In this document: positions 6,867 through 17,150 of the stretch, in pieces | Layout: every line of letters begins with the position of its first letter | Position numbering within the stretch: position 1 is the stretch's first letter | Source of the DNA: Flavobacteriaceae bacterium | GTDB taxonomy: Bacteria > Bacteroidota > Bacteroidia > Flavobacteriales > Flavobacteriaceae | Direction: 5' to 3' | Assembly (NCBI GenBank): GCA_947451525.1 | Contig: CANFZM010000004.1 | Span: 1-64,000, forward strand | Length of the DNA stretch: 64,000 bases | Notes under the pieces: model-generated | What the model was told of the DNA's origin: nothing | The model's database searches: none | What the model saw: only the letters and a program-made list of their open reading frames with translations | Position numbers and translations under genes: made by a program

Positions 6867-9491
6867 ATGAAAATCGATAAAATTCAAGCCCTACGCGGAC
6901 CAAATATTTGGAGTGTTCAAAGAAAAAAACTAATCCAAATGCGTTTGGATTTAGAAGATATGGAAGAACGCCCAACCAACAAAATCGAAGGTTTTCGGGA
7001 ACGAATAGAAGCCACATTTCCAACCATGATAGAACACCGTTGCTCTGAAGGTTGCCGTGGCGGATTCTTTTCTAGAGTAGATAAAGGCACTTGGATGGGA
7101 CATGTCATTGAACATATTGCACTTGAAATCCAATCCCTTGCCGGAATGGAAACTGGTTTTGGTAGAACACGGGAAACCAAAACTCCTGGTATATATAATG
7201 TAGTTTTCAGTTACACCGAAGAAAATGTAGGAATGTTTGCAGCCGAATCGGCAGTAAGAATTGCCGAAGCCTTAATAGATGGAACCGATTATGATGTAGA
7301 AGGCGATATCCAACAAATGCGTGAAATTCGCGAACGTGTTCGTCTAGGACCATCCACAGGAAGTATTGTTGAAGAAGCAGTTGCTAGAGATATCCCTTGG
7401 ATTCGTCTTGGAACCAATTCCCTTGTTCAATTAGGATACGGAATCAACCAAATGCGTTTTCAAGCAACCATAACTTGTAAAACCAGTAGCATTGCTGTAG
7501 ATATTGCTTGTAACAAAGAACAAACTAAAAAAATGCTAGATGCTGCTTCCATTCCAGTGGCAAGTGGTGGCATTTGTGTAGATGAAACCGATTTAGAGGC
7601 TGTTGTTGCTAAAATTGGTTATCCAATTGTTTTAAAACCATTAGATGGTAACCACGGAAAAGGTGCTTCCATCAATGTAAAAAAATGGGAAGATGCTGTA
7701 GAAGGTTTGGCGTATGCCAAAAAATATAGCAACCGTGTAATTGTAGAAAAATTCATTACAGGTTATGACTTTAGGGTTTTAATCATCGATAATAAATTAG
7801 TGGCTGCTGCCAAAAGAGAACCTGCACACGTAAAAGGAGATGGCAACCATACCATCCAACAATTAATAGACGAAACGAATCTGGACCCTAAACGAGGTTA
7901 CGGACACGAAAATGTGCTAACCCAAATTGATGTAGATAGAGATACCACCGATTTATTAGAAAAACTAGGCTACACACTAGAAACCGTTCCTAGAAAAGAC
8001 GAAGTAGTTTATTTAAAATCGACTGCTAATTTAAGTACTGGAGGAACTTCGGTAGATGTAACTGATAGGATGCATCCAGAAAATATTTTCCTTTGCGAAC
8101 GTATTTCTCGTGTTATCGGACTAGACATTTGTGGTGTAGACATTATGGCCGAAAACCTAACCCAACCACTTAAAGAAAATGGCGGTTGTATTCTAGAAGT
8201 TAATGCTGCACCGGGTTTCCGTATGCACTTAGCACCATCCGAAGGATTACCAAGAAACGTTGCGGCTCCGGTTATTGACATGCTGTATCCTCCAGGAAAA
8301 CCAAGTCGTATTCCGATTATTGCCGTTACTGGAACTAATGGAAAAACTACCACTACTAGATTGATTGCTCATATTGTAAAAAACAATGGACTAAAAGTTG
8401 GTTTCACAACCTCCGATGGAATTTATGTGCAAAATCACATGATGGAAAAAGGAGATACCACCGGACCTATTTCTGCAGAATATATTTTGAAAGATCCAAC
8501 TGTTGAATTTGCAGTTTTAGAAACTGCACGTGGCGGAATACTTCGCGCAGGTTTAGGTTTCAGCCGTTGCGATATTGGAATCATCACCAACATCCAAGAA
8601 GACCATTTAGGATTGTCGGATATTCATACTCTTGACGATTTAGCACGAGTAAAAGCAACTGTTGTACGCAGTATTAAAAAAGATGGTTGGGCAATTTTGA
8701 ACGCCGAAGACGACCAATGTATAAAAATTGCAAACGAATTAAATTGCAACGTTGCCTATTTTGCTATGGATGAAAACCATCCTAGAATGGTACAGTTTGC
8801 AAAAGAAGGAAAAATTGTAGCAGTTTACGAAAACGGATACATTACCATCAAAAAAGGCGAATGGAAAATTCGTGTAGAACGGGCAACCCACGTTCCATTA
8901 ACCATGGGTGGAAAAGCAAAATTCATGATAGCGAATGTTTTGGCAGCAACTCTTGCGGCCTATTTACAAGGATTTAAAACCGAAGACATCAGTCTTTCGC
9001 TACAAACTTTTATACCAAGTGCTGCACAAACACCTGGAAGAATGAACCTATTTGAATTCAAAAAATTCAAAGTTTTAATTGATTTTGCACACAATCCTTC
9101 TGGATACAAGGGTGTAGAAGAATATTTAAGCAGTGTTGATGCCATTAAAAAAATAGGAATTATTGCCGGAGTTGGTGACCGTCGTGACGAAGACATTAAA
9201 GAATGTGCTACCATTGCAGCAAGAATGTTCGATCATATTATCATCCGTCAAGAAAAATACCTACGTGGTAGAACTGAAGAAGAAATCATCGGACTCATCC
9301 TTGAAGGAATTGCTGCTTCAGGAAGAACCGTAACTCACGAAATTATTTCTAAAGAAGTAGAAGCCATTAAACATGCTATTGACAATGCTGAAGATGGTAG
9401 TTTCATTACTGCTTTAAGCGATGTAGTTACCAATGCTATTAACATTGTTCAAGAATATTTGGACAAAGAAAATGAAGGCGGGAATTTGTAA
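6867..9491 (+). CDS. cphA: Cyanophycin synthetase (ATP-grasp + Mur ligase)
   Basis: 874 aa; RGPNIWS N-terminus, ATP-grasp core, VTGTNGKTTTTRLIAHI P-loop, DFAHNPSGYKGVEEYL. Confidence 0.97.
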   Translation: MKIDKIQALRGPNIWSVQRKKLIQMRLDLEDMEERPTNKIEGFRERIEATFPTMIEHRCSEGCRGGFFSRVDKGTWMGHVIEHIALEIQSLAGMETGFGRTRETKTPGIYNVVFSYTEENVGMFAAESAVRIAEALIDGTDYDVEGDIQQMREIRERVRLGPSTGSIVEEAVARDIPWIRLGTNSLVQLGYGINQMRFQATITCKTSSIAVDIACNKEQTKKMLDAASIPVASGGICVDETDLEAVVAKIGYPIVLKPLDGNHGKGASINVKKWEDAVEGLAYAKKYSNRVIVEKFITGYDFRVLIIDNKLVAAAKREPAHVKGDGNHTIQQLIDETNLDPKRGYGHENVLTQIDVDRDTTDLLEKLGYTLETVPRKDEVVYLKSTANLSTGGTSVDVTDRMHPENIFLCERISRVIGLDICGVDIMAENLTQPLKENGGCILEVNAAPGFRMHLAPSEGLPRNVAAPVIDMLYPPGKPSRIPIIAVTGTNGKTTTTRLIAHIVKNNGLKVGFTTSDGIYVQNHMMEKGDTTGPISAEYILKDPTVEFAVLETARGGILRAGLGFSRCDIGIITNIQEDHLGLSDIHTLDDLARVKATVVRSIKKDGWAILNAEDDQCIKIANELNCNVAYFAMDENHPRMVQFAKEGKIVAVYENGYITIKKGEWKIRVERATHVPLTMGGKAKFMIANVLAATLAAYLQGFKTEDISLSLQTFIPSAAQTPGRMNLFEFKKFKVLIDFAHNPSGYKGVEEYLSSVDAIKKIGIIAGVGDRRDEDIKECATIAARMFDHIIIRQEKYLRGRTEEEIIGLILEGIAASGRTVTHEIISKEVEAIKHAIDNAEDGSFITALSDVVTNAINIVQEYLDKENEGGNL

Positions 9492-9525
9492 TTATTTATA
9501 AGTAATTTCCTTTTAATAAATAAAA

Positions 9526-9570
9526 CAAACCAATACCTAATTTATATCATGTTAGGTGTTGGTTTTTTTT
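9526..9570 (+). terminator. Terminator downstream of cphA
   Basis: aaccaatacctaa...ttaggtgttggttttttt. Confidence 0.75.
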
Positions 9571-9613
9571 ATTAAATTGCAATACAATAACAAAATAACC
9601 AAACTAAAATATT

Positions 9614-10033
9614 ATGTCAATAGATAAACTCATTCATTTACATTTCCTTTCCTTGTATGTAGCGGTCCTAATTATTTTTTTAATAGTACTATACAAAAAA
9701 ATGAGGGTAAAAAAAATTCCAAAAAAGTTAACGCAAGAAAAATATAATGCAACTCTAATTGGAAAAATGGTGGAAATTGAAGAACCAGAAAAAAATATGT
9801 TCAACATTTGGCCTTATGTTAATATTTTAAAAAGAGTTGAAATTTTACCGAAAAAAAGTAATGAGCGTGAACTTGTATATAAGGTATATAGAAATCTAGA
9901 AGAAAAATATGAACATATATTACTTACAACCGAAAAAGAGAATCATTATGTGGTTATAGTGGTAAACTTAATCAAAAACAAAATAAAAGGGTATTTCCCA
10001 CTGGAATTGAAGAACGAATATTACAAAAAATAA
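9614..10033 (+). CDS. Hypothetical protein with one N-terminal TM segment
   Basis: 139-aa ORF, LHFLSLYVAVLIIFLIVLY; isolated between cphA and the U32 gene. Confidence 0.6.
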   Translation: MSIDKLIHLHFLSLYVAVLIIFLIVLYKKMRVKKIPKKLTQEKYNATLIGKMVEIEEPEKNMFNIWPYVNILKRVEILPKKSNERELVYKVYRNLEEKYEHILLTTEKENHYVVIVVNLIKNKIKGYFPLELKNEYYKK

Positions 10034-10211
10034 CAACTGAAAATTCTCCTATTTCATTAAAACCAACCTCATTTAATATCTATTATTTGAGGTTTATTTT
10101 TTTATTTAAAAAAATCTAATTTACAATTAGAAATCTCCAATAAATTATAAGAACTTTGCACACTTTTTTAACGTAAAACACAACGCCTTACGATTAAGAA
10201 TTTCCTAACTA

Positions 10212-12074
10212 ATGAAAAAGAAAATAGAAATATTAGCCCCGGCTAAAGATTTAATTCAAGGAATTGCAGCCATTAATAGTGGTGCCGATGCAGTTTATAT
10301 AGGCGCTCCACAATTTGGAGCACGTTCCAACGCTACCAATTCTATTGAAGATGTGGCCGAATTAGTAAAATATGCCCATCTGTTTTACGCTCAAGTTTTT
10401 GTTGTTATCAATACCATTCTGTACGATAACGAACTAGAAACCTGTCGCAAGATGATTTGGGAGTTGTATAATATAGGTGTCGATGCGCTAATCGTGCAAG
10501 ATATGGCGATTATGGAAATGGATTTACCTCCAATAATATTACACGCCAGTACTCAAGCCAACAATAGAGATCCTAAAAAAATCAAATTCTTGAAAGATGC
10601 AGGAATGAAACGTGTCGTTTTGGCTCGTGAATTGAATTTGCATCAAATAAAAGAAATTAGCGAAGCATCAGATGTGGAATTAGAATTTTTCGTGACTGGT
10701 GCCTTGTGTGTTTCCTTTAGCGGAAATTGTTATATGAGTGTTGCCAATGGTGAACGCTCTGCCAACCGTGGTTCGTGTGCACAAAATTGCCGTTTACCTT
10801 ATAATTTGATAGATGGAAATGGCGATACTTTGATAAAAAACAGCCACTTACTTTCTATAAAAGATTTTGATGTTTCCGATCAAATTCCGAATTTAATTGA
10901 AGCCGGAATTTGTTCGTTCAAAATTGAAGGTCGCTTAAAAGACATTGTTTATGTAAAAAATAACGTTTCTTATTTGAGACAAAAATTAGATAGTTTTTTA
11001 GAAGGGAATTCCGATAAGTATACCAAAGCATCTTCTGGAAAATGCACTTTTACTTTTGATTCTTCCTTAGATAGAAGTTTCAATCGTGGTTACACCGATT
11101 ATTTTGTAAACGAAAGATACCAATCTATTGGTTCTTGGGAAAGTCCAAAATCGAAAGGACAATATATTGGAAAATTGATTAAAACTGTTGGCAATTCTTA
11201 TGAAATTGAAAACGGAAATTTATTAAACAATGGCGATGGTTTATGTTTCATTAATGAAAATAATGAAGCCGACGGAATATATGTAAACCGAGCCGAGAAT
11301 GGATTTGTGTTTCCGAATGTGTTGAAAGAAATTAAAGAAGGTACTTTTATTTATCGTAACAACGATGCGGCATTTATTAAAGTTGTGGAGCGGGAAGATA
11401 GTGCTGTTAGAAAAATTAGCATTACTTTATTATTATCTGAAAATGAAAATGGTTTCGAATTAACGGCCACCGATGAAGATGGAAATGGGAGTTCTGTAAC
11501 TTTAGTTCATCCAAAAGAGCCAACCAAAAACAACGAATCTATAGAAGAAAACTTCAAAGTAAATTTGGCTAAAACTGGTTTTACTCCTTATATAGTAGAT
11601 GAAATTACGATTCAATTTTCAGGAAATTGGTTTCTTCCTATTTCCAAAATCAATGAAATGCGAAGAACAGTTTTGGAGCAATTAACCGAAACTCGTTTAG
11701 CAAATTACCATAGAGAAGAACAACCCATCGTAAAAACATCGCATCCTTATCCAGAAGAAAAACTGGATTTCATGTATAATGTTGCCAACAAATCGGCTCG
11801 TAAATTTTACGAAAGACATGGTGTAACTGAAATTGAAAAAGCATTCGAATTGCAATGGGATCCAGGTAAATCTCGTGTAATGACCACTAAATATTGCATC
11901 AAATACGAATTAGAAAAATGCCCAAAATACCACAAAGATACTTTGGGAGTTAAAGTTAAAGAACCATTGGTATTGAAACAAGGGGAATTAGAATACAAAT
12001 TGAAATTCAATTGCAAACCTTGCGAAATGGAAATTTGGGAAAAAGATGCCGAATTTGAAATTGAGGAAGATTAG
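10212..12074 (+). CDS. Peptidase U32 family protein (RlhA-like)
   Basis: EILAPAKDLIQGIAAINSGADAVYIGAPQFGAR, CVSFSGNCYMS, NRGSCAQNCRLPY, KIEGRLKD; C-terminal Cys pairs. Confidence 0.9.
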   Translation: MKKKIEILAPAKDLIQGIAAINSGADAVYIGAPQFGARSNATNSIEDVAELVKYAHLFYAQVFVVINTILYDNELETCRKMIWELYNIGVDALIVQDMAIMEMDLPPIILHASTQANNRDPKKIKFLKDAGMKRVVLARELNLHQIKEISEASDVELEFFVTGALCVSFSGNCYMSVANGERSANRGSCAQNCRLPYNLIDGNGDTLIKNSHLLSIKDFDVSDQIPNLIEAGICSFKIEGRLKDIVYVKNNVSYLRQKLDSFLEGNSDKYTKASSGKCTFTFDSSLDRSFNRGYTDYFVNERYQSIGSWESPKSKGQYIGKLIKTVGNSYEIENGNLLNNGDGLCFINENNEADGIYVNRAENGFVFPNVLKEIKEGTFIYRNNDAAFIKVVEREDSAVRKISITLLLSENENGFELTATDEDGNGSSVTLVHPKEPTKNNESIEENFKVNLAKTGFTPYIVDEITIQFSGNWFLPISKINEMRRTVLEQLTETRLANYHREEQPIVKTSHPYPEEKLDFMYNVANKSARKFYERHGVTEIEKAFELQWDPGKSRVMTTKYCIKYELEKCPKYHKDTLGVKVKEPLVLKQGELEYKLKFNCKPCEMEIWEKDAEFEIEED

Positions 12075-12190
12075 TTTTCAGATTTCAGGTTGAAGATTTA
12101 GAATTAAAACTTTTAAAAGGTTAGTTTGTCATTCCGTAGGAATCTCATAATCTAGTTATAATAAGGTTGATTTGAAATAATACTGTTTAT

Positions 12191-12233
12191 AAAAGGATAC
12201 AATTTTAGTCTAACTAAATTGTATCCTTTTTTT
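12191..12233 (+). terminator. Terminator after the U32 gene
   Basis: aaaaggatacaattttagtctaactaaattgtatccttttttt. Confidence 0.8.
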
Positions 12234-12264
12234 ATATCTTTATCCCAACAAACAAATTTTTACC

Positions 12265-14400
12265 ATGTACAAAAAAATAGTCTTTTTATTTAGTCTTTTT
12301 GCCGCCCTATCTACTCAGGCACAATTAAAAAATTTTACGCTTGATGAAGCAGTTCTGCAACAGGCTCGTGCTTTTAGAGCCGATAAATTATCTGGTTTTC
12401 AATGGATTCCAAATACCAACAACTATGTGTATTATACGGATGCCAATTCCAAAATGATGCAAGCAACCTCTACTGATGCCAAAACAAAAGAGTTAGTAAC
12501 TTTAGCAGAAATCAATGCCTCACTTGGAACTAAATTAAAAAGTTTTGCAGGCTTGGAATGGATAGACGCGTCAACCTTTTTAATTTCTGAAAACGGAAAA
12601 TACTACACCTTTTCGTTAGTATCCAAATCTGGAAAAAATATTCAAGAAACTTCTAATGCTGCCGAAAATCAAACGTTTGATGCATCTAAAAATAATTTAG
12701 CATTTACAGAAGATAACAATTTGTATTTCTTTAATAAAAATAAAGAAAAAATAGCGGTTACATCGGAAACGAATAAAGGTATTGTTTCAGGACAATCTAT
12801 TTCTAGAAACGAATTTGGAATTAAAGGCGGAATTTTTTGGTCACCAAAATCATCCTATTTGGCTTTTTATCAAAAAGATCAAAGTGAAGTTGCCGATTAT
12901 CCTTTATTAGACATCAATGAAACTCCAGGTAAATTGGTTAGTATTAAATATCCTATGATCGGACAAAAATCTGAAAAACCTAGAGTTGGAATTTATAATT
13001 TAGCAACTGGAAAAACGGTTTTTATTTCTCCTAAAAGCGGCAATGTAAACGATTACTTAACCAACCTTTCTTGGTCTCCAGATGAAAAATATGTTTTAAT
13101 AGCCGAATTAAATCGGGAACAAAATGACATGAGTTTGAATGTTTACGAGGCTAATTCTGGTAATTTTGTAAGAACTATTTTAAATGAAAAAAATAATGCT
13201 TGGGTAGAACCAGAGCACGAAGCCTTTTTTCCTAATTCTACATCCAACAACTTCGTTTGGTTTAGTGAAAAAGATGGTTTCCAAAACTTATACTACTACT
13301 CTATTGATGGTAAATTAATCCAACAAGTAACCGCCAATAAATTCCCAGTAAGAGAAATTATAGGAACAAATCCTACTGGAACAGAAATTTATTTCAAAGC
13401 CACAGGAGCAAACCCAACTAATATGTTGGTTTACAAAGTGACCTTAAAAGGAAAACAAACCTTGATTACCAAAGATGAAGGAGTTCATACCGTTGCAATT
13501 TCTACCAATGGAAATTGGTTTTTTGATGAATATTCCAATCATACTACCCCTTCAAAATCATTATTATACGATGCAAAACTAAATGCTACTACCCTTTTGG
13601 TTAGCAAAAACAAATACGACGGCTACCAAATAGGTACTTCCGAAATTAAAACCATCAAAGCAGCCGATGGAACCACCGATTTATACACACGATTAATCAA
13701 GCCAAGTAACTTTGACGCTACCAAAAAATACCCAGTAATGGTTTATGTTTATGGCGGTCCTCATGCACAAATGATAACCAATACATTTTTGGATGGTGCT
13801 AATTTATGGATGTATTGGATGGCAGAACAAGGCTATTTAGTATTCACAGTAGATAATAGAGGTTCGGATAATAGAGGTTTTGCTTTTGAAAGTGTAATCC
13901 ATGGAAGATTGGGAGTAAACGAAATGGACGACCAACTAAAAGGAGTTGATTATTTAAAATCTTTACCATACGTAGACGGAAATCGTTTGGCAGTTCACGG
14001 TTGGAGTTTTGGAGGATTTATGACCACTTCCTTAATGTTGCGAAAACCAGACACCTTTAAAGTTGGCGTTGCAGGTGGTCCAGTAACCGATTGGAAATGG
14101 TATGAAGTTATGTATGGTGAACGATATATGGATACTCCTGCAGAAAATCAAAAAGGTTTTGATGAAGCAAGCACCCTAAATTATGTAAATAATTTAAAAG
14201 GAAAATTGCTTTTAATTCACGGAACTAGTGACGATACGGTGGTGATGCAGCAAAACCTTGCTTTAGTTAAGAAATTTGTAGAAGCCGGAAAACAAATAGA
14301 TTTCTTTCCTTACCCAATGGCGAAACACAATGTGCAAGGTAAAGATCGAGTGCACTTGATGACTAAAGTTTTGAATTATATTATTGATAATAATAAGTAA
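12265..14400 (+). CDS. S9 family peptidase (dipeptidyl peptidase IV-like), secreted
   Basis: Signal peptide, DPPIV-type beta-propeller, GWSFGGFMT nucleophile, C-terminal HGTSDDTV and AKHNVQG. Confidence 0.93.
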   Translation: MYKKIVFLFSLFAALSTQAQLKNFTLDEAVLQQARAFRADKLSGFQWIPNTNNYVYYTDANSKMMQATSTDAKTKELVTLAEINASLGTKLKSFAGLEWIDASTFLISENGKYYTFSLVSKSGKNIQETSNAAENQTFDASKNNLAFTEDNNLYFFNKNKEKIAVTSETNKGIVSGQSISRNEFGIKGGIFWSPKSSYLAFYQKDQSEVADYPLLDINETPGKLVSIKYPMIGQKSEKPRVGIYNLATGKTVFISPKSGNVNDYLTNLSWSPDEKYVLIAELNREQNDMSLNVYEANSGNFVRTILNEKNNAWVEPEHEAFFPNSTSNNFVWFSEKDGFQNLYYYSIDGKLIQQVTANKFPVREIIGTNPTGTEIYFKATGANPTNMLVYKVTLKGKQTLITKDEGVHTVAISTNGNWFFDEYSNHTTPSKSLLYDAKLNATTLLVSKNKYDGYQIGTSEIKTIKAADGTTDLYTRLIKPSNFDATKKYPVMVYVYGGPHAQMITNTFLDGANLWMYWMAEQGYLVFTVDNRGSDNRGFAFESVIHGRLGVNEMDDQLKGVDYLKSLPYVDGNRLAVHGWSFGGFMTTSLMLRKPDTFKVGVAGGPVTDWKWYEVMYGERYMDTPAENQKGFDEASTLNYVNNLKGKLLLIHGTSDDTVVMQQNLALVKKFVEAGKQIDFFPYPMAKHNVQGKDRVHLMTKVLNYIIDNNK

Positions 14401-14405
14401 TTAAG

Positions 14406-14475
14406 AAATTCCAATAAAAAAAATCCAAATTCCAAGCGTAAATCTTTGGAATTTGGATTTTTCTTATTGGAATTT
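14406..14475. repeat. Long inverted repeat of ATTCCAA-type sequence (30-bp arms) between convergent genes
   Basis: aaattccaataaaaaaaatccaaattccaa ... ttggaatttggatttttcttattggaattt. Confidence 0.85.
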
Positions 14476-14598
14476 ATAGTCACAGCGCTTTGGACAATGG
14501 CTTATTTTAAAGATCGAGCATTATAAATATAGACGAATTTTAATAATAAGCACGTTTTTACAAGAAAAAACCAAGCCCAAACTATTGTGCAAAGCTTG

Positions 14599-15243
14599 TT
14601 AGCCATTGCCTTTTTTCTTGTTAAAATATTTTTCTAATACATTATTTTCCACTTCGAAATATCTATTTTTAAATTCACCAAATATAATTCCGTTTGATGA
14701 GATACTGTCTTTTTTTATTTCATTCTTTTCAAATATTATTTTATATTTTTTTCCATATTTCCACAGACCTTTTTTATATTTTGCTTGGCCTATTTCATTT
14801 AGAAAAATATCTATATCTATTATATTTATTGTATCATTTTGATTTATAACTTTTATATTTTCAATGTCGTTATTATTAATAAAGTTCCAAAGTTTTGTTG
14901 TTCCATTCTGATATTCAATAAATGATTTTTTAGAGTTTAAATAAAAAGGAAAGAAAATAAAAATTTCGACAAATATTAGTACAAAACTGTACAATAAATT
15001 TCGTTTGGTTAATATCAGTTTTTTGAAAATTAAGAAATTAATTGTTACTGAAATTATACTTAAAAGTGAAACAAATTGAAAAATTTCTTTTGTTATTTTG
15101 GTTTCAATTACTTTTCCTTGAATTTCTCCAAGTTCAGCAACTATAAGTCCAAAACTCAAGACTGTATAAAAACAAATAAAATATGTGAAAATTAAATTAA
15201 TAATTATTAGAAGTAAAATTCCAAATATTTTTTTCTTTCTCAT
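14599..15243 (-). CDS. Hypothetical membrane protein
   Basis: 214 aa with three predicted hydrophobic segments in the N-terminal half. Confidence 0.6.
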   Translation of the reverse strand: MRKKKIFGILLLIIINLIFTYFICFYTVLSFGLIVAELGEIQGKVIETKITKEIFQFVSLLSIISVTINFLIFKKLILTKRNLLYSFVLIFVEIFIFFPFYLNSKKSFIEYQNGTTKLWNFINNNDIENIKVINQNDTINIIDIDIFLNEIGQAKYKKGLWKYGKKYKIIFEKNEIKKDSISSNGIIFGEFKNRYFEVENNVLEKYFNKKKGNG

Positions 15244-15272
15244 AATTTTCTGATAAGGTAACGGCTAACCAA

Positions 15273-16535
15273 TTATGTTTTCTGTTTTTTCTTCTTAGCA
15301 GCAGGAAACAATACATTGTTTAATATTAATCTAAAACCCGGAGAATTTGGATGCAAATCTAAAACCGTTGGAGCATCACCAACATGGTGTTGGTAATCTT
15401 CAGGATCGTGACCACCATAAAAAGTGAAAAATCCCTTACCTTTTTGGCCGTGAATGTATCGTGCTTCTCCATTCAATTCGTTTTGACCAAGAATTAAAAC
15501 ATTCGATTTAATTAATTCACTATCAAAAGCGGTCGTTTGCCCCATGAATCCTTTTACTAAAGAAGTATGATTTTGACATAACATACTAGGAATAACATCC
15601 CATTTTGCTGAAAAATCCATCAAAGTAAAATAATCTTTCTCCATTGGAATTTTTCTTTTTTCCGTCATATCAATATCCGAAAATTCATAATGATCTGGCT
15701 TTCTATCTAAAATAAAATTCTTGAAAGCAAAGGTTTTGGTGTAATCAATTTGGGCTTGGTAATTTGGAGAACTATCATCTCCATCAAACATTGGTTCGCA
15801 AATATCAACGCCTTCTGCAGAAAGTGCTATATCAAAACTATCGGTAGCAGAACACATCGCAAACATAAAACCACCACCAATTACAAAATCACGAATTTTT
15901 TTGGCTACAGCCAATTTTTCTTCCGATACTTTAGCAAATCCTAATTTGGTTGCCAATGCTTCTGCATCTTTCTTTTGATCAATATACCAAGGTGCATTTC
16001 TATAGGCTCCATAAAATTTTCCGTATTGTCCTGAAAAATCTTCGTGGTGCAAATGCAACCAATCGTATAAAATCAATTGATCGGAAAGTACTTCTTCATC
16101 GTAAATTGGAGTAAAAGGAATTTCGGCATAGGTCAAAACCATCGTAACGGCATCATCCCATGGTTGTTTTCCTTTAGGAGTATAGACCGCAATTTTGGGT
16201 GCTTTTTCTAAAACAACCGTTTCCATATTTTGAGAAGGAGATGAAATTTCATCTAGTATTTGATTGGCTTCTGCATCAGAAAGCACTTCAAAACTTACCC
16301 CTCGTATTTGACATTCTTTTCTTATCTCAGCAGCATCGGGTAATAAAAAGGAACCACCGCGGTAGTTTAACAACCAACTCGCTTTGTATTTTTTATCCAA
16401 ACACCAATAGGTAATTCCGTAGGCTTTAAGATGATTTTTTTGGGTAGTTTCATCCATTGGAAGCAAAATAAAATTTGCCTTAATAGAAAAGGAAACTAAT
16501 AATATAAATAGTGTAATTGACTTTTGAAATTGCAT
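15273..16535 (-). CDS. Conserved Flavobacteriia secreted protein (often labelled 'asparagine synthetase B')
   Basis: Signal-like N-terminus, NFILLPMDETTQKNHLKAYGITYWCL; recalled family label, but no class II glutamine amidotransferase N-terminal Cys seen. Confidence 0.65.
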   Translation of the reverse strand: MQFQKSITLFILLVSFSIKANFILLPMDETTQKNHLKAYGITYWCLDKKYKASWLLNYRGGSFLLPDAAEIRKECQIRGVSFEVLSDAEANQILDEISSPSQNMETVVLEKAPKIAVYTPKGKQPWDDAVTMVLTYAEIPFTPIYDEEVLSDQLILYDWLHLHHEDFSGQYGKFYGAYRNAPWYIDQKKDAEALATKLGFAKVSEEKLAVAKKIRDFVIGGGFMFAMCSATDSFDIALSAEGVDICEPMFDGDDSSPNYQAQIDYTKTFAFKNFILDRKPDHYEFSDIDMTEKRKIPMEKDYFTLMDFSAKWDVIPSMLCQNHTSLVKGFMGQTTAFDSELIKSNVLILGQNELNGEARYIHGQKGKGFFTFYGGHDPEDYQHHVGDAPTVLDLHPNSPGFRLILNNVLFPAAKKKKQKT

Positions 16536-16544
16536 GGAGTGGAA

Positions 16545-16913
16545 TTATTTTTCTAAAAATATTAAATTTAATTCTTTTATATTTTTAAAATCTGCATCGG
16601 AAGTTAAAAATGGTAAATTGTAAATTATTGCAGTTGCTGCAATAATTGCATCGGCAAGTTTTAACTTATATTTTTGTTTTAAAAGTATTGTTTGCTCTTT
16701 GACTTCAGTATTCATTTCTAATATATAACAGTTGTCAATTAAATTTTGAGCATTCTTTTTATTTTCTTTATTAATACTGAAAACGCCTAACAATTCTATT
16801 TCGCTGATATAGGAAATACCATAGGAGTAATCCAAAAAAGGAGTAACTAAGTCACTGTTAAGTGAAATATGTATTAAAAAATTAGTATCAACTAAAAAAT
16901 CAATCCCTTTCAT
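16545..16913 (-). CDS. PIN-domain VapC-like toxin
   Basis: FLVDTNFLIHIS, SEIELLG, KLADAIIAATAIIYNLPFLTSDADF. Confidence 0.85.
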   Translation of the reverse strand: MKGIDFLVDTNFLIHISLNSDLVTPFLDYSYGISYISEIELLGVFSINKENKKNAQNLIDNCYILEMNTEVKEQTILLKQKYKLKLADAIIAATAIIYNLPFLTSDADFKNIKELNLIFLEK

Positions 16914-17094
16914 TTCTTAACATTTTTTGATAAGAAACTGGATCTAAATTTTGTAAATCTGCTATGGGTTTTCCTAAAAAATTACTAAAACTTTTTCTCT
17001 TTTTTGGAAAAGAAAACGCAGCAAGTATTTTTTTTACCTCTTCTTTAGTTGCATTCTTTTTTATAACTACTGTCATACTAATTATTTTTATCAA
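16900..17094 (-). CDS. VapB-like antitoxin candidate
   Basis: 64 aa, overlaps the PIN toxin by 14 nt; IKKNATKEEVKKILAAF... Confidence 0.7.
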   Translation of the reverse strand: MIKIISMTVVIKKNATKEEVKKILAAFSFPKKRKSFSNFLGKPIADLQNLDPVSYQKMLRNERD

Positions 17095-17150
17095 ATTTAA
17101 TCAAAAAATAGATTCAAAATAAGATTTAACAAAATTTCAACACGTCTTAC

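Noticed and set aside
8009-8353. 114-aa antisense ORF in cphA
   Set aside because: Opposite the CphA ATP-grasp/Mur junction; no family resemblance.
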